The notes under the pieces are model-generated. The model was not told the origin of the DNA. It saw only the letters and a program-made list of their open reading frames with translations, and did not search any database. Both the position numbers and the translations under genes were made by a program. This document shows, piece by piece, positions 1 through 7,399 of a stretch of DNA of 64,000 nucleotides (positions are counted from its first letter, which is position 1; every line of letters starts with the position of its first letter). This DNA comes from an uncultured Alphaproteobacteria bacterium (lineage in GTDB: Bacteria; Pseudomonadota; Alphaproteobacteria; RF32; CAG-239): the NCBI GenBank assembly GCA_910585375.1, contig CAJUCZ010000007.1, positions 1 through 64,000 on the forward strand, given 5' to 3'.

Positions 1-50
1 TTCCCTCTCCTTCCCTCTCCTTCCCTCTCCTTCCCTCTCCTTCCCTCTCC
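1..50. repeat. Tandem decamer repeat, five copies
   Basis: Five perfect consecutive copies of TTCCCTCTCC begin at the first base of the window; a sixth unit decays after TTCC. The array may continue to the left of the window. Perfect short tandem units of this kind can change copy number by slippage. It lies at the outer end of a longer pyrimidine tract and far from any start codon seen here. Confidence 0.9.
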
Positions 51-235
51 TTCCACACTCCCCCGCTCCATTCTCTTTTCCCTCTCTCGTTCTTTTTCTT
101 CTCTCTTTCCGGCTTCCCCGTTCCTGTTTTTTCTCCTCTTTTTCCGTCCCCACACTCTCCGCCACCTTCTTCTCCTTTTCTCTCCCTGCCTTTTTTCGCC
201 CCTTGTCCCTTTTGCCGCGGCCTTTCCTTTTTTTA
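1..235. other. Pyrimidine-rich strand-asymmetric tract (copy 1)
   Basis: About 235 bases in which the plus strand is almost all C and T, with short motifs such as CTTTTCTCTCCCTGCC. A very similar tract occurs at 38455-38700, also just ahead of the same dispersed repeat. No credible coding frame is present. Such polypurine/polypyrimidine stretches can form triplex DNA; here that is only a possibility. Confidence 0.75.
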
Positions 236-244
236 TTTTCGAGT

Positions 245-620
245 TTTGGTTTCTTCATAAAGTTGGTTATTTTTTATTGTTACTTTTTGACTGCCAAAAA
301 GTAACCAAAAAGGCAGCCCTACGCTCATTTGCTAAGGTTTCAGAGCAAAATTAACCTCGCTACGCTCTCTAACCCTGTGCTTCACTTTCGGTTTTTGCTC
401 CAAAACCTAAGCTATTCGCAAAGGGCACCCAAACCGTACCGGACGAGAGATTGTGCTTCAGGGGAAGAATAAAAAGCAAAAGTCAAGCCCAACCTCACTT
501 TCTAAATCTTCAGAGCAAAGGTAAGGTCGCTATGCTCCAAAGCTTAGTGCTTCAATTTTACTTCTTTGCTCTAAAGATTAAGAAGTTGTTCGGTAATCGG
601 GCTGGTCTAACTCCCCCTGC
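245..620. repeat. Dispersed palindromic repeat block, copy 1
   Basis: This block is closely repeated at 38705-39060. It opens with a perfect hairpin, GTTACTTTTTG-actgc-CAAAAAGTAAC (279-305). Two related units follow, near 323-413 and 495-583, each bounded by imperfect inverted arms (AAGGTTTCAGAGCAAAA with TTTTGCTCCAAAACCTAAG; CTAAATCTTCAGAGCAAAG with CTTTGCTCTAAAGATTAAG). Short open frames across it are low-complexity and differ between copies, so it is read as non-coding. No transposase is nearby. Confidence 0.75.
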
Positions 621-739
621 CTCCCTCTTATCAAAGAGGGGGAATGGTGCTTCAAGGCACTGTGCCGGTTGTGAGATGGATCCTCAGGTCGAAGCCCGAG
701 GGTGACCCGCACGGCGGGCGGCGGCCGAACGGCGGCGAC

Positions 740-833
740 GCACCCGGCGGGTGAGGCGTCAGTTTGTACGGTGCTTCAGAGACCGCGGTCGGGAGGCCGC
801 ACCCGGCGGGTGAGGCGTCAGTTTGTACGGTGC
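740..833. repeat. 35-bp direct repeat pair, GC-rich
   Basis: A 35-base unit beginning GCACCCGGCGGGTGAGGCGT occurs at 740-774 and again at 799-833. The block is much more GC-rich than its surroundings. The stretch 834-893 after it (CGCGGTGCTACGG then TTTCTGCTTTGAA) is related to intergenic sequence near 25325-25370, 39405-39455 and 54585-54640. Confidence 0.8.
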
Positions 834-893
834 CCTGTGACCCGCGGTGCTACGGAGGAAGTGTGATAGAGTTTCTGCTTTGAAGAGGGAAGA

Positions 894-923
894 AAAAAAG
901 CGGGAGATTAATCCCGCTTTTTT
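894..923. terminator. Bidirectional intrinsic terminator
   Basis: AAAAAAGCGGGA, a six-base loop, then TCCCGCTTTTTT. T-runs on both strands allow use in either direction. It ends the small XRE-like gene that stops at 925. The matching element of the second module is at 39461-39490. Confidence 0.85.
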
Positions 924-924
924 G

Positions 925-1185
925 TTACTGCCAAGGATAATCTTTGGCGTCGACAAGTTTTATTTCAAATACCTTATCCAGAAATGAAAACAGATACACA
1001 TATTCTTCCATTCTCACATGGCTGGTATTTCTTCTTAATTTTTCTATCCGGCCTTCCATAAAATCTATATGATCGGCCAGTTCCGTACTTGTTAAACCCT
1101 GTTCCGTCATTATCCGGTTTAATTCTTTATTACAATAACTCCGGAAGGTTTTATACCACTCTTTTCTATATTTTCTTGATAACAT
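925..1185 (-). CDS. Small XRE-like helix-turn-helix protein (RNA-HTH module A)
   Basis: An 86-residue protein. Residues about 24-70 (LTSTELADHIDFMEGRIEKL onward) read as a compact lambda-repressor-type helix-turn-helix; a short tail (EIKLV) is echoed in the paralogue at 39493-39834 (IELRLV). The start is supported by GGAG nine bases upstream. The gene lies immediately downstream of the structured RNA at 1211-1370 and its terminator, so expression may depend on read-through or on a promoter inside the 25-bp gap. Family assignment rests on pattern only, and DNA binding is not shown. The second module keeps the RNA well but the protein poorly, suggesting fast evolution of the protein. It could be an autoregulator, an antitoxin or an effector of the RNA. 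Confidence 0.65.
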   Translation of the reverse strand: MLSRKYRKEWYKTFRSYCNKELNRIMTEQGLTSTELADHIDFMEGRIEKLRRNTSHVRMEEYVYLFSFLDKVFEIKLVDAKDYPWQ

Positions 1186-1210
1186 TTATTTTCGCTCCAT
1201 AGTTTTGATT

Positions 1211-1370
1211 AAAACAAAACCACCTTAAAAACTAAGGTGGCGGAGCTGAAAAACTGCGATAAATCAGTCACCGTTATTCGCCCGCAAAGCGGCTTATTTC
1301 CGGCACTCCGCCTGAGCGGATATTTTATCGAGATGTTTTTCAGACACCACAGCCCGTCTCCGGACTGCGA
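1211..1370 (-). ncRNA. Structured RNA with intrinsic terminator (module A)
   Basis: Read on the minus strand. In plus-strand coordinates, CTGAAAAAC (1246-1254) pairs with GTTTTTCAG (1335-1343) and CGATAAA (1257-1263) pairs with TTTATCG (1324-1330). Inside are two hairpins, CCGC-aaa-GCGG and TCCGC-ctga-GCGGA. A 5' hairpin uses 1350-1367. The 3' end is a perfect hairpin (1220-1240) followed on the minus strand by TTTTGTTTT, a good terminator. The copy at 39860-40018 has a different sequence in the second helix (TTTAGGT with ACCTAAA) and still pairs fully, which is strong evidence that the structure is selected. I do not recognise a known family. It could be a leader that controls the HTH gene or a trans-acting RNA. 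Confidence 0.75.
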
Positions 1371-1374
1371 GGTT

Positions 1375-1403
1375 TATATTAAACGAATCTGTAACTTTTG
1401 CAA
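1375..1403 (-). promoter_or_regulatory. Promoter for structured RNA A
   Basis: On the minus strand TTGCAA (1403-1398), 17 bases, then AATATA (1380-1375), directly upstream of the RNA. The same hexamers and spacing occur at 40050-40022 before RNA B, and the intervening sequence is nearly identical. Confidence 0.65.
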
Positions 1404-1429
1404 GCAAAAAAGGCCGTTTGTAACGGCCT
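1404..1429 (-). terminator. Terminator of the ruvA-tolA operon
   Basis: The hairpin AGGCCGTT-tgt-AACGGCCT (1411-1429) is followed on the minus strand by TTTTTT. It overlaps the tolA stop codon, so the operon ends at tolA and does not continue to tolB or pal. Confidence 0.85.
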
Positions 1430-2369
1430 AATTGATTTGTTTATTCAACGGGTTAAATTTCAATAACATAGTATTCCATTTATCATACTTCTCCGGATAT
1501 TTCTCTGACAATATCTTATATGCCGGTTCGCAGATATAGACGGCACGTCTGGCGCTGTCTGCCACCGAACGGAAAAAGTTGTCGGAATTATAGCGCGACA
1601 TATCCAGAATATCCACTTTTCGGACGCTGCCGTCCTGATTCAAGGTTGCGCGAATTTCAATAATCATATTTTCAATACCCATGGCACCGGGATCAAGATT
1701 CCAGCAAGCCCGCAGGCGTCCGGCCAAGGCATCCATTTCCGAGATGCTCAGTTCGCTGAAGTAGTTTCCGCCGGTACCGCCTTCCACGCCCATATTTTGG
1801 ACTTCGGTACCTTCTTTGATAGTGGCTTCCTCATCTTCCGCACCCAAATTCTTTTCCAGGGCGTCAACCGAAGCCAGCAGACTTTTTAACGGATTAGCCA
1901 ATTTGGGTTTGGACTTGTCTTCCGGTTTTGCCGGCTGCTTTTTAGGTTCCGGTTTGGGTTTCGGCTTTTCTTTCACCGGTTTGGGTTTTGTAACCGGCGC
2001 TTTGGGTTTTCGGGGCTGAGGTGCGACCAGAAAGTCTTTTTTTATCTCTTTGGGCGCTTCTTCTTTGACGGCTTCCGGCTCTTTTTTACTGTCTTTAGCC
2101 TTTTCGGCCGGCGCTTCTTCCTTAGGTTCGTCTTTGGAGAAATTTTCTTCTATCTTGCGCTGTTTTTGCGAGGCGGCCTTGTCTTCTTTGCCCATTTTGG
2201 CCTTGGGCGGCAGGTTGGTCATCTCGGAGATTTTGACATCCTGCAAATCAACAATAATCGGCACCTGATTCAGGGTCATTTTATTAGACCAGAACAACGG
2301 CAGGTCTATCCAAAACAAGAAAAAGACCAGCAGATGCAATGCTATTGATTTTTTCAGCGCCTTATTCAT
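1428..2369 (-). CDS. tolA: TolA-like periplasm-spanning protein
   Basis: TolA links the inner-membrane TolQR motor to the outer-membrane Tol-Pal system. This 313-residue protein has one N-terminal membrane segment (about residues 8-27, SIALHLLVFFLFWIDLPLFW). A long Lys/Glu/Pro/Ala-rich rod spans about 55-165, with repeats such as KPKPVKEKPKPKPEPKK. The C-terminal globular domain is about 205-313 and contains RLRACWNLDPGA and a VKVDIL-like strand (VRKVDILDM), typical of TolA/TonB C-terminal domains. It follows tolQ and tolR with a 5-bp gap, and a terminator overlaps its stop codon. Position and layout make TolA more likely than TonB. Confidence 0.88.
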   Translation of the reverse strand: MNKALKKSIALHLLVFFLFWIDLPLFWSNKMTLNQVPIIVDLQDVKISEMTNLPPKAKMGKEDKAASQKQRKIEENFSKDEPKEEAPAEKAKDSKKEPEAVKEEAPKEIKKDFLVAPQPRKPKAPVTKPKPVKEKPKPKPEPKKQPAKPEDKSKPKLANPLKSLLASVDALEKNLGAEDEEATIKEGTEVQNMGVEGGTGGNYFSELSISEMDALAGRLRACWNLDPGAMGIENMIIEIRATLNQDGSVRKVDILDMSRYNSDNFFRSVADSARRAVYICEPAYKILSEKYPEKYDKWNTMLLKFNPLNKQIN

Positions 2370-2374
2370 TGAAG

Positions 2375-2818
2375 TTATTTTTTCTTTACTGTCCGAGGTT
2401 TGGGTTCTGTTTTCAGCCCGACTTTTTCAAAACCGGCTTCTTTCAAAATGGCCATCAGGCCGATGACGCGGCCATACTCCGCGCCGGTATCGCCCGAAAT
2501 AGTAACACTCAATTCCTTGTTTTCACTGCGGATGGCTTTGAGTTTGTCAACAATCTTGTCCGCCGGAATTTCGGTTTCGCCAATATAATAGTAGCCGTCT
2601 TTATCAACACTGATATTGACCGACGTTTCTTCGCCTTCCATGGCTTTGCCGCCGACTTTCGGCAAGTCTAAAGCAATTCCTGACGTCATCAGCGGCGCGG
2701 CGACCATAAAGACTACCAGCAAAACCATCATCACATCCATCAGGTTGGTCATGTTAATATCCGCATTGCGGCGGCTGCAGCGGGCATCACGGCGTTGGAA
2801 CTGTTGATAAAAAGCCAT
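2375..2818 (-). CDS. tolR: TolR/ExbD-family proton-channel subunit
   Basis: With TolQ this forms the proton-driven motor that energises TolA during cell-envelope constriction. It is 147 residues, normal for TolR. An N-terminal cytoplasmic stretch (CSRRNADINMTNLMDVMMVL) leads into one membrane helix at about 26-46; its Asp in NLMDVMM matches the conserved channel aspartate of the family. The rest is a periplasmic domain with the DGYYYIGETEIP strand pattern. It starts 3 bp after tolQ ends, and tolA follows 5 bp later. Confidence 0.92.
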   Translation of the reverse strand: MAFYQQFQRRDARCSRRNADINMTNLMDVMMVLLVVFMVAAPLMTSGIALDLPKVGGKAMEGEETSVNISVDKDGYYYIGETEIPADKIVDKLKAIRSENKELSVTISGDTGAEYGRVIGLMAILKEAGFEKVGLKTEPKPRTVKKK

Positions 2819-2821
2819 GTT

Positions 2822-3568
2822 TTATTCTCCCGCCATGTCGGCTTTGATTGCGGTATCGTCAATTTCGCGCGACAGGATGCTTGAAAACTCGACCATGAAA
2901 TTCTCCAGACGTTTGGCATAGCGGTCAATATCGGAAGAAATTTTGTTATAAGCCACAACGGCGGGAATAGCGGCAATCAAACCGAAAGCCGTGGTAAACA
3001 GAGCCTCGGCAATACCGGGGGCCATGGCGGACAAAGAATTGCTCTGCGTGGCAGCAATGGCATTAAAGCTGTTGATGATTCCCCATACCGTTCCGAACAA
3101 GCCGACCAGCGGCGCAACCGAACCGGTAGAAGCCAAAAAGCCCATGCGTGTATCCAGCGCCTCGACTTCTTTATCCATGGAAACGGTCATGGATTTTTCA
3201 ATACGCTGCTGCAGCGAAACGCCGCGCAGACCGCGGTCTGTTTTAGACTTCATGATATTGGTGCGTTTCCATTCCTTCATGGCAGCAACAAACATTGCCG
3301 ACATAGGGTCGGACGGATGCGTGCCGATGGCATCATACAAGCGATCCAACGAGCCACCGGACCAGAAACGTTCTTCAAATTTGCGGGAACGCTGTTTGAC
3401 CTGACGAAGCGTGCCGAGCTTTTCGATAATAATCGCCCAAGACCAAACCGACGCGGCAATCAGGCCTATCATCACGACTTTGGTAACGGTATCGGAAGCC
3501 CAGACCAAATCCCACATGGACATTGTCTGAGCGGCGGTGGCAACATCTGTCATTGTTTCTGTATTCAT
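2822..3568 (-). CDS. tolQ: TolQ/ExbB-family proton-channel subunit
   Basis: Inner-membrane motor subunit of 248 residues. Three membrane segments are visible: about 30-50 (VVMIGLIAASVWSWAIIIEK), about 148-172 (FLASTGSVAPLVGLFGTVWG) and about 190-215 (PGIAEALFTTAFGLIAAIPA). The GLFGTVWGI and EALFTTAFGL motifs are diagnostic for the TolQ/ExbB/MotA fold. It starts 89 bp after ybgC, in the usual ybgC-tolQ-tolR-tolA order. Confidence 0.93.
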   Translation of the reverse strand: MNTETMTDVATAAQTMSMWDLVWASDTVTKVVMIGLIAASVWSWAIIIEKLGTLRQVKQRSRKFEERFWSGGSLDRLYDAIGTHPSDPMSAMFVAAMKEWKRTNIMKSKTDRGLRGVSLQQRIEKSMTVSMDKEVEALDTRMGFLASTGSVAPLVGLFGTVWGIINSFNAIAATQSNSLSAMAPGIAEALFTTAFGLIAAIPAVVAYNKISSDIDRYAKRLENFMVEFSSILSREIDDTAIKADMAGE

Positions 3569-3657
3569 TGTATTTTCTACCTTATTCTAAAACGGAATTG
3601 TCCGGAACTAAAAATCTGTACCGGAATTTAGCATAAAATGTTAAAGATTCAATTAAT

Positions 3658-4098
3658 TTAAATATATTTTTCAATCTTCTGCACCAAAGACACCGGCATC
3701 CGCACCGGACGCTTTTTGACAAGGTTCAGGCAGACGACTTTGACATCCAGAACGACCAAAAGCTCTTCGCCGCGGCGAATCTCCTGATGCATGACGGCTG
3801 AAGCACCGCCAAGTTCCGTAATCTTGCAGGATACACTCAATAAATCGTCCAAGACCGCCGGTTTTAAGTAATCAATTTCGCAATGGCGGACGGCAAAACC
3901 GAATTTGTCTTCGGCGCTCAATTCCGCCTGTTGGTCAAAGCCAAGTGTCCGGATATATTCGCTGCGTGCGCGCTCGGCAAATTTTAAGTAATTGGCGTAG
4001 TACACGATACCGCCGGCATCCGTGTCTTCATAATAAACGCGAACCGGCATAATATAGATTCCGCCGGCAGAAATTTCACGGGGCAGATTGTCTTGCAT
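3658..4098 (-). CDS. ybgC: YbgC-like acyl-CoA thioesterase
   Basis: A 146-residue hot-dog-fold thioesterase of the Tol-Pal-associated YbgC family. The active-site region YYEDTDAGGIVYYANYLKF (about 22-40) contains the catalytic Asp, and ERARSEYIRTLGF follows as usual. E. coli YbgC acts on short-chain acyl-CoA and associates with phospholipid-synthesis enzymes; that role is by homology. A GAGG site sits about ten bases before the chosen ATG, four bases after the ruvB stop. A later Met (residue 17) would also keep the whole domain. Confidence 0.9.
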   Translation of the reverse strand: MQDNLPREISAGGIYIMPVRVYYEDTDAGGIVYYANYLKFAERARSEYIRTLGFDQQAELSAEDKFGFAVRHCEIDYLKPAVLDDLLSVSCKITELGGASAVMHQEIRRGEELLVVLDVKVVCLNLVKKRPVRMPVSLVQKIEKYI

Positions 4099-4101
4099 TT
4101 T

Positions 4102-5157
4102 TTAGTCCTCTATTGTTTCTAACAGGTCAAATTGTTTTGTGTTTTTGCGGAGTTTGGCAACGCCGAGATAATCGCAGCCCAAATCGGAAATAACGCGGCC
4201 GCGCGGCGTGCGCTGCAAAAATCCGAGCTTGAGCAAAAACGGTTCAATCACTTCTTCAATGGTATCCCGTTCCTCAGACAAAGCCGCCGCCAAAGTGTCG
4301 GCGCCGACCGGCCCGCCGCCGTAATTTTGAACAATACATTGCAGGTAACGGCGGTCAAAAGCGTCTAAGCCGTAATTGTCAACATCCAACCGGCGAAGTG
4401 CGGTATCGGCAATCTGATTATCAATTTCCGCAGCATCGCTGACCGCCCCGAAATCCCGAACCCGACGCAGCAGTCTTCCGGCCACGCGCGGCGTTCCGCG
4501 CGAGCGTTTGGCAATTTCCATCGCACCCTTGTCCGACAGCGGCATGCCCAACAGCTGTGCGCCGCGGGCGACAATTTTCTTCAAGTCTTCCGGAGAATAA
4601 AAATCCAGCCGGAGCGGTATGCCGAATCGTTCACGCAACGGAGTAGACAGCATGCCGGAGCGGGTGGTGGCACCGACCAGCGTAAAAGGCTGCAAATCTA
4701 TGCGCACAGAACGTGCCGACGGGCCTTCGCCGATAATCAAATCGAGCTGGAAATCTTCCATTGCCGAATAGAGCACTTCTTCAATTGCGGGATTCAGGCG
4801 GTGGATTTCATCAATAAACAAGACGTCATTCGGCTCAAGGTTGGTCAGAATCGCCGCCAAATCTCCGGACTTGGAAATCATTGGTGCCGAAGTAGCGCGA
4901 AAGCCCACTCCCAGTTCTTTGGCCACAATGGAAGCCAGTGTGGTTTTGCCCAGTCCCGGCGGACCGAAAAGCAAAACATGATCCAGTGCCTCGCCGCGTT
5001 TTTTAGCTGCTTCAATAAATATTTTGAGGTTCTCGCAGACCTGTTTCTGCCCGACAAAATCCGCCAGCGAGGTCGGGCGCAAATTTACCGGTGTGTTAAT
5101 GCTTTGTTCTTCATCTTCAGCGGTTCTTTTGGCGCTGACCAGTCTTTCATCGTCCAT
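4102..5157 (-). CDS. ruvB: Holliday junction helicase subunit RuvB
   Basis: Hexameric AAA+ motor that drives branch migration with RuvA. It has 351 residues, the normal length. Walker A is GPPGLGKTTL (about 65-74), Walker B is LFIDEIHRL (about 116-124), sensor 1 lies in VGATTRSGMLSTPLRERFG, and the winged-helix C-terminus includes QRTPRGRVISDLG. It lies six bases downstream of ruvA and is followed almost at once by ybgC. Confidence 0.97.
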   Translation of the reverse strand: MDDERLVSAKRTAEDEEQSINTPVNLRPTSLADFVGQKQVCENLKIFIEAAKKRGEALDHVLLFGPPGLGKTTLASIVAKELGVGFRATSAPMISKSGDLAAILTNLEPNDVLFIDEIHRLNPAIEEVLYSAMEDFQLDLIIGEGPSARSVRIDLQPFTLVGATTRSGMLSTPLRERFGIPLRLDFYSPEDLKKIVARGAQLLGMPLSDKGAMEIAKRSRGTPRVAGRLLRRVRDFGAVSDAAEIDNQIADTALRRLDVDNYGLDAFDRRYLQCIVQNYGGGPVGADTLAAALSEERDTIEEVIEPFLLKLGFLQRTPRGRVISDLGCDYLGVAKLRKNTKQFDLLETIED

Positions 5158-5163
5158 TATCCG

Positions 5164-5820
5164 TTAATCCTTTTGGGCAAATTCTTTTAATGCCAGTTTA
5201 ATCAGTTCGGAAACACCGGCATCAGGCTTATTGGCGGCGGCTTTATTAACCGCCTTATAGGCTTCAAGCCGCTGATAGCCGAGATTCACCAGAGCGGAAA
5301 TGGCGTCTTCCATGGCTCCGGGGTCTTCAGCGGCATTCAGTAAGGCAACATTATCCTCGTAGTTCGCAGTTTCTTCGGTCGGATTCATATCAATCTCCTT
5401 AGAAAATTCGGTTATCGGGACAGTCACTATCTTGTCTTTCAGCTCCGTTACAATCCGCGCCGCCAGCTTGGGGCCGACGCCGTTGGCACGAGTGAAAGAA
5501 TTTTTATCCTGTGCAGAAACCGCCTGCGAAAGCTGCGATGGGCTCAAAACCGACAAAATACTGAGGCAGACCTTGGCTCCGACGCCCTGAACCTTGGTCA
5601 GGGTATTAAACCACTCTTTTTCCCACGCGTCAAAAAAACCATACAGCGAAATACTGTCTTCGCGGACAACGGTTTCGGTCAGTAAAGCCGCCGCACCGCC
5701 TTTTATCAGTTTTCCGAGCGTCTTTGACGAGGCAAAAACCAGATAGCCGACGCCGTTGACATCAATTATGCACCAGTCCTCGCCAATAGTATCTATTATG
5801 CCTTTCAGCTTTGCAATCAT
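5164..5820 (-). CDS. ruvA: Holliday junction DNA-binding subunit RuvA
   Basis: A 218-residue RuvA. Domain I is the OB fold (MIAKLKGIIDTIGEDWCIID). Domain II has the two helix-hairpin-helix motifs, seen in TKVQGVGAKVCLSILSVLSP and RANGVGPKLAARIVTELKDK. An acidic linker leads to domain III (ISALVNLGYQRLEAYKAVNK), which binds RuvB. It is the first gene of the operon. ruvC, often directly upstream in proteobacteria, is absent: the 5821-5966 gap holds only a terminator and presumed promoter sequence. Confidence 0.95.
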   Translation of the reverse strand: MIAKLKGIIDTIGEDWCIIDVNGVGYLVFASSKTLGKLIKGGAAALLTETVVREDSISLYGFFDAWEKEWFNTLTKVQGVGAKVCLSILSVLSPSQLSQAVSAQDKNSFTRANGVGPKLAARIVTELKDKIVTVPITEFSKEIDMNPTEETANYEDNVALLNAAEDPGAMEDAISALVNLGYQRLEAYKAVNKAAANKPDAGVSELIKLALKEFAQKD

Positions 5821-5920
5821 TTCCGCACCTTATTTTATATAATCTTTCTTGCAACTTACACAAGTCTGCGTTTTTCTGCAATCTTTTTCGCAAGGTAATC
5901 CCCTGTCCGTTCGGATATAA

Positions 5921-5952
5921 AAAAACAGCCTGATTGGCGTCAGGCTGTTTTT
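5921..5952. terminator. Bidirectional intrinsic terminator
   Basis: AAAAACAGCCTG, eight-base loop, CAGGCTGTTTTT. It ends the aminotransferase gene (minus strand) before ruvA. Confidence 0.85.
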
Positions 5953-5966
5953 CGGGGTATTATCAA

Positions 5967-7127
5967 TTACGCTGCTTTAGAATTTTTTTTAGAGGCAAAT
6001 TCGTTCATGCAACTGATAATATAGTCCTGAGCTTCCTGATCCAAATACGGATGCATCGGAATACTCAAAACGGTCTTGGACAATTCCTCGCAAACCGGCA
6101 GAGAACGCGTATTCCATTTGGCATAAGCGGTCTGGGTATTGACCGGACGCGGATAGTATGCGCCGCAGGGAATGCCTTTTTCCTTCAAGAAAGCCATAGC
6201 TTCATCGCGGTCATTGCAAGTAACGGTATACAAAGCATAAGCCGAGCTACAGTTGTCCATAATTTTCTGTTTGCCATAGTAGCTGCTCAGATTGTCATCA
6301 TAACGTTTGGCAATGGTATAGCGGTCTTTCAGCTCCTGTTCAAAAACAGTCAGCTTCTGCAACAAAACGGCACCTTGGAAAGAATCCATACGGGAGTTAA
6401 GCCCCATACGGATATTGTCATAACGATCCGTTTTGCTCATTCCGTGAACACGACAGGAAACCATCAGGTCGTATTCTTCTTCGCTGTTGGCGAAAGATGC
6501 ACCGCCGTCACCGTAACCGGCAAGCGGTTTGGTCGGATAGAAAGAAGTTGCCGTCATATCGGCAATATTGCCGGCTCTTTTGCCTTTGTAAACGGAGCCA
6601 TAGCTCTGGGCTGCATCAGACAAAACCTTCATGCCGTTTTTATGAGCGATTTCCATAATCTTGTCATAATCAGCCGGATTGCCGAAAATATCCACGGCAA
6701 TGACAGCCTTCAGATTCAGTTTGCCTTCTTTTTTAACTTCGGCAATTGCTCTCTCCAAATCAGCCGGATCCATATTGAAAGTATGCGGATCAGAATCTAC
6801 AAATATCGGGGTTGCTCCCAAGATAACCGGAGCTTCGGCCGAAGCAACAAACGTAAAAGACGATACAAATACGGCATCTCCGGGTTTGACATCCCAAGCC
6901 ATCAGCGGCAAAATCAGAGCATCGGTGCCCGAAGCGCAGGTTACACAATGCTTGGCATTGGAATATTCAGCCAGCTTGTTTTCCAGCTCATGTGTTTCCG
7001 GACCCTGACAATAAGCGCCGTGGTTCAAAATGTTTTTAAAAGCCTCAAGAAATTTTTCCTGTCCGATGATTTTCTGCGAAGCGGCACAATCAAAAAGATT
7101 TATGGGTTTTGAAGGTTTATTAGTCAT
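5967..7127 (-). CDS. DegT/DnrJ/EryC1-family sugar aminotransferase
   Basis: PLP-dependent enzyme that transaminates keto-sugar nucleotides for polysaccharide or LPS synthesis. From the ATG at 7127 it is 386 residues, the family size; that start has AAGGA eight bases upstream, whereas an upstream extension to 7271 has neither homology nor a site. Family motifs are GPETHELENKLAEYSNAKHC, CASGTDALILPL, the PLP-phosphate/ring Asp in VLSDAAQSYG, and the Schiff-base Lys in SFYPTKPLAGYGDGGA. The sequence around that Lys resembles WbpE/WlbC-type aminotransferases, so a di-amino uronate or acetamido-sugar substrate is plausible but unproven. It is monocistronic, with no sugar-nucleotide enzymes beside it. 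Confidence 0.88.
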   Translation of the reverse strand: MTNKPSKPINLFDCAASQKIIGQEKFLEAFKNILNHGAYCQGPETHELENKLAEYSNAKHCVTCASGTDALILPLMAWDVKPGDAVFVSSFTFVASAEAPVILGATPIFVDSDPHTFNMDPADLERAIAEVKKEGKLNLKAVIAVDIFGNPADYDKIMEIAHKNGMKVLSDAAQSYGSVYKGKRAGNIADMTATSFYPTKPLAGYGDGGASFANSEEEYDLMVSCRVHGMSKTDRYDNIRMGLNSRMDSFQGAVLLQKLTVFEQELKDRYTIAKRYDDNLSSYYGKQKIMDNCSSAYALYTVTCNDRDEAMAFLKEKGIPCGAYYPRPVNTQTAYAKWNTRSLPVCEELSKTVLSIPMHPYLDQEAQDYIISCMNEFASKKNSKAA

Positions 7128-7399
7128 TTGTTCGTCCTTAAAAGTAAATTGTTTAACTGAACAGGATATTAATGCAAAAAATCTTTTCAGGCAAAACACA
7201 AAAGGTTTCTTGTTTGTAACATAAGCAGGCAAGTTTTTACAAAAATTTTTTCCGCCATAATATTTTTTCATGCAACCCGTTGAATATTATAGCCTTTTGC
7301 CCATATTATTTTACACATATTTTCATAAATAAATGTTGATATTATTAAACATTAATGTTATATTTTGTTGCAGAATTATTAATATGAAAGGTCTAAGAA

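Noticed and set aside
1..60. Possible CRISPR array
   Set aside because: Units are ten bases with no spacers and no cas genes nearby.
451..705. 84-residue open frame in the first repeat block (similar one at 38891-39259)
   Set aside because: It lies inside non-coding palindromic repeats; the copies differ by frame-shifting and composition is not protein-like.
1211..1430. Canonical type III toxin-antitoxin locus
   Set aside because: The RNA lacks tandem antitoxin repeats and the protein has no ToxN-like features; only the gene order is similar.
1237..1431. Plus-strand open frame of 64 residues
   Set aside because: It is antisense to the structured RNA and does not survive in the second module.
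5934..7112. Long plus-strand open frame (392 codons)
   Set aside because: Shadow of the DegT-family aminotransferase; no start site and no homology. The same holds for 44247-45233 opposite pepF and 12934-13518 opposite ileS.
7128..7271. N-terminal extension of the aminotransferase
   Set aside because: Not part of the family domain; the ATG at 7127 has the good Shine-Dalgarno site.
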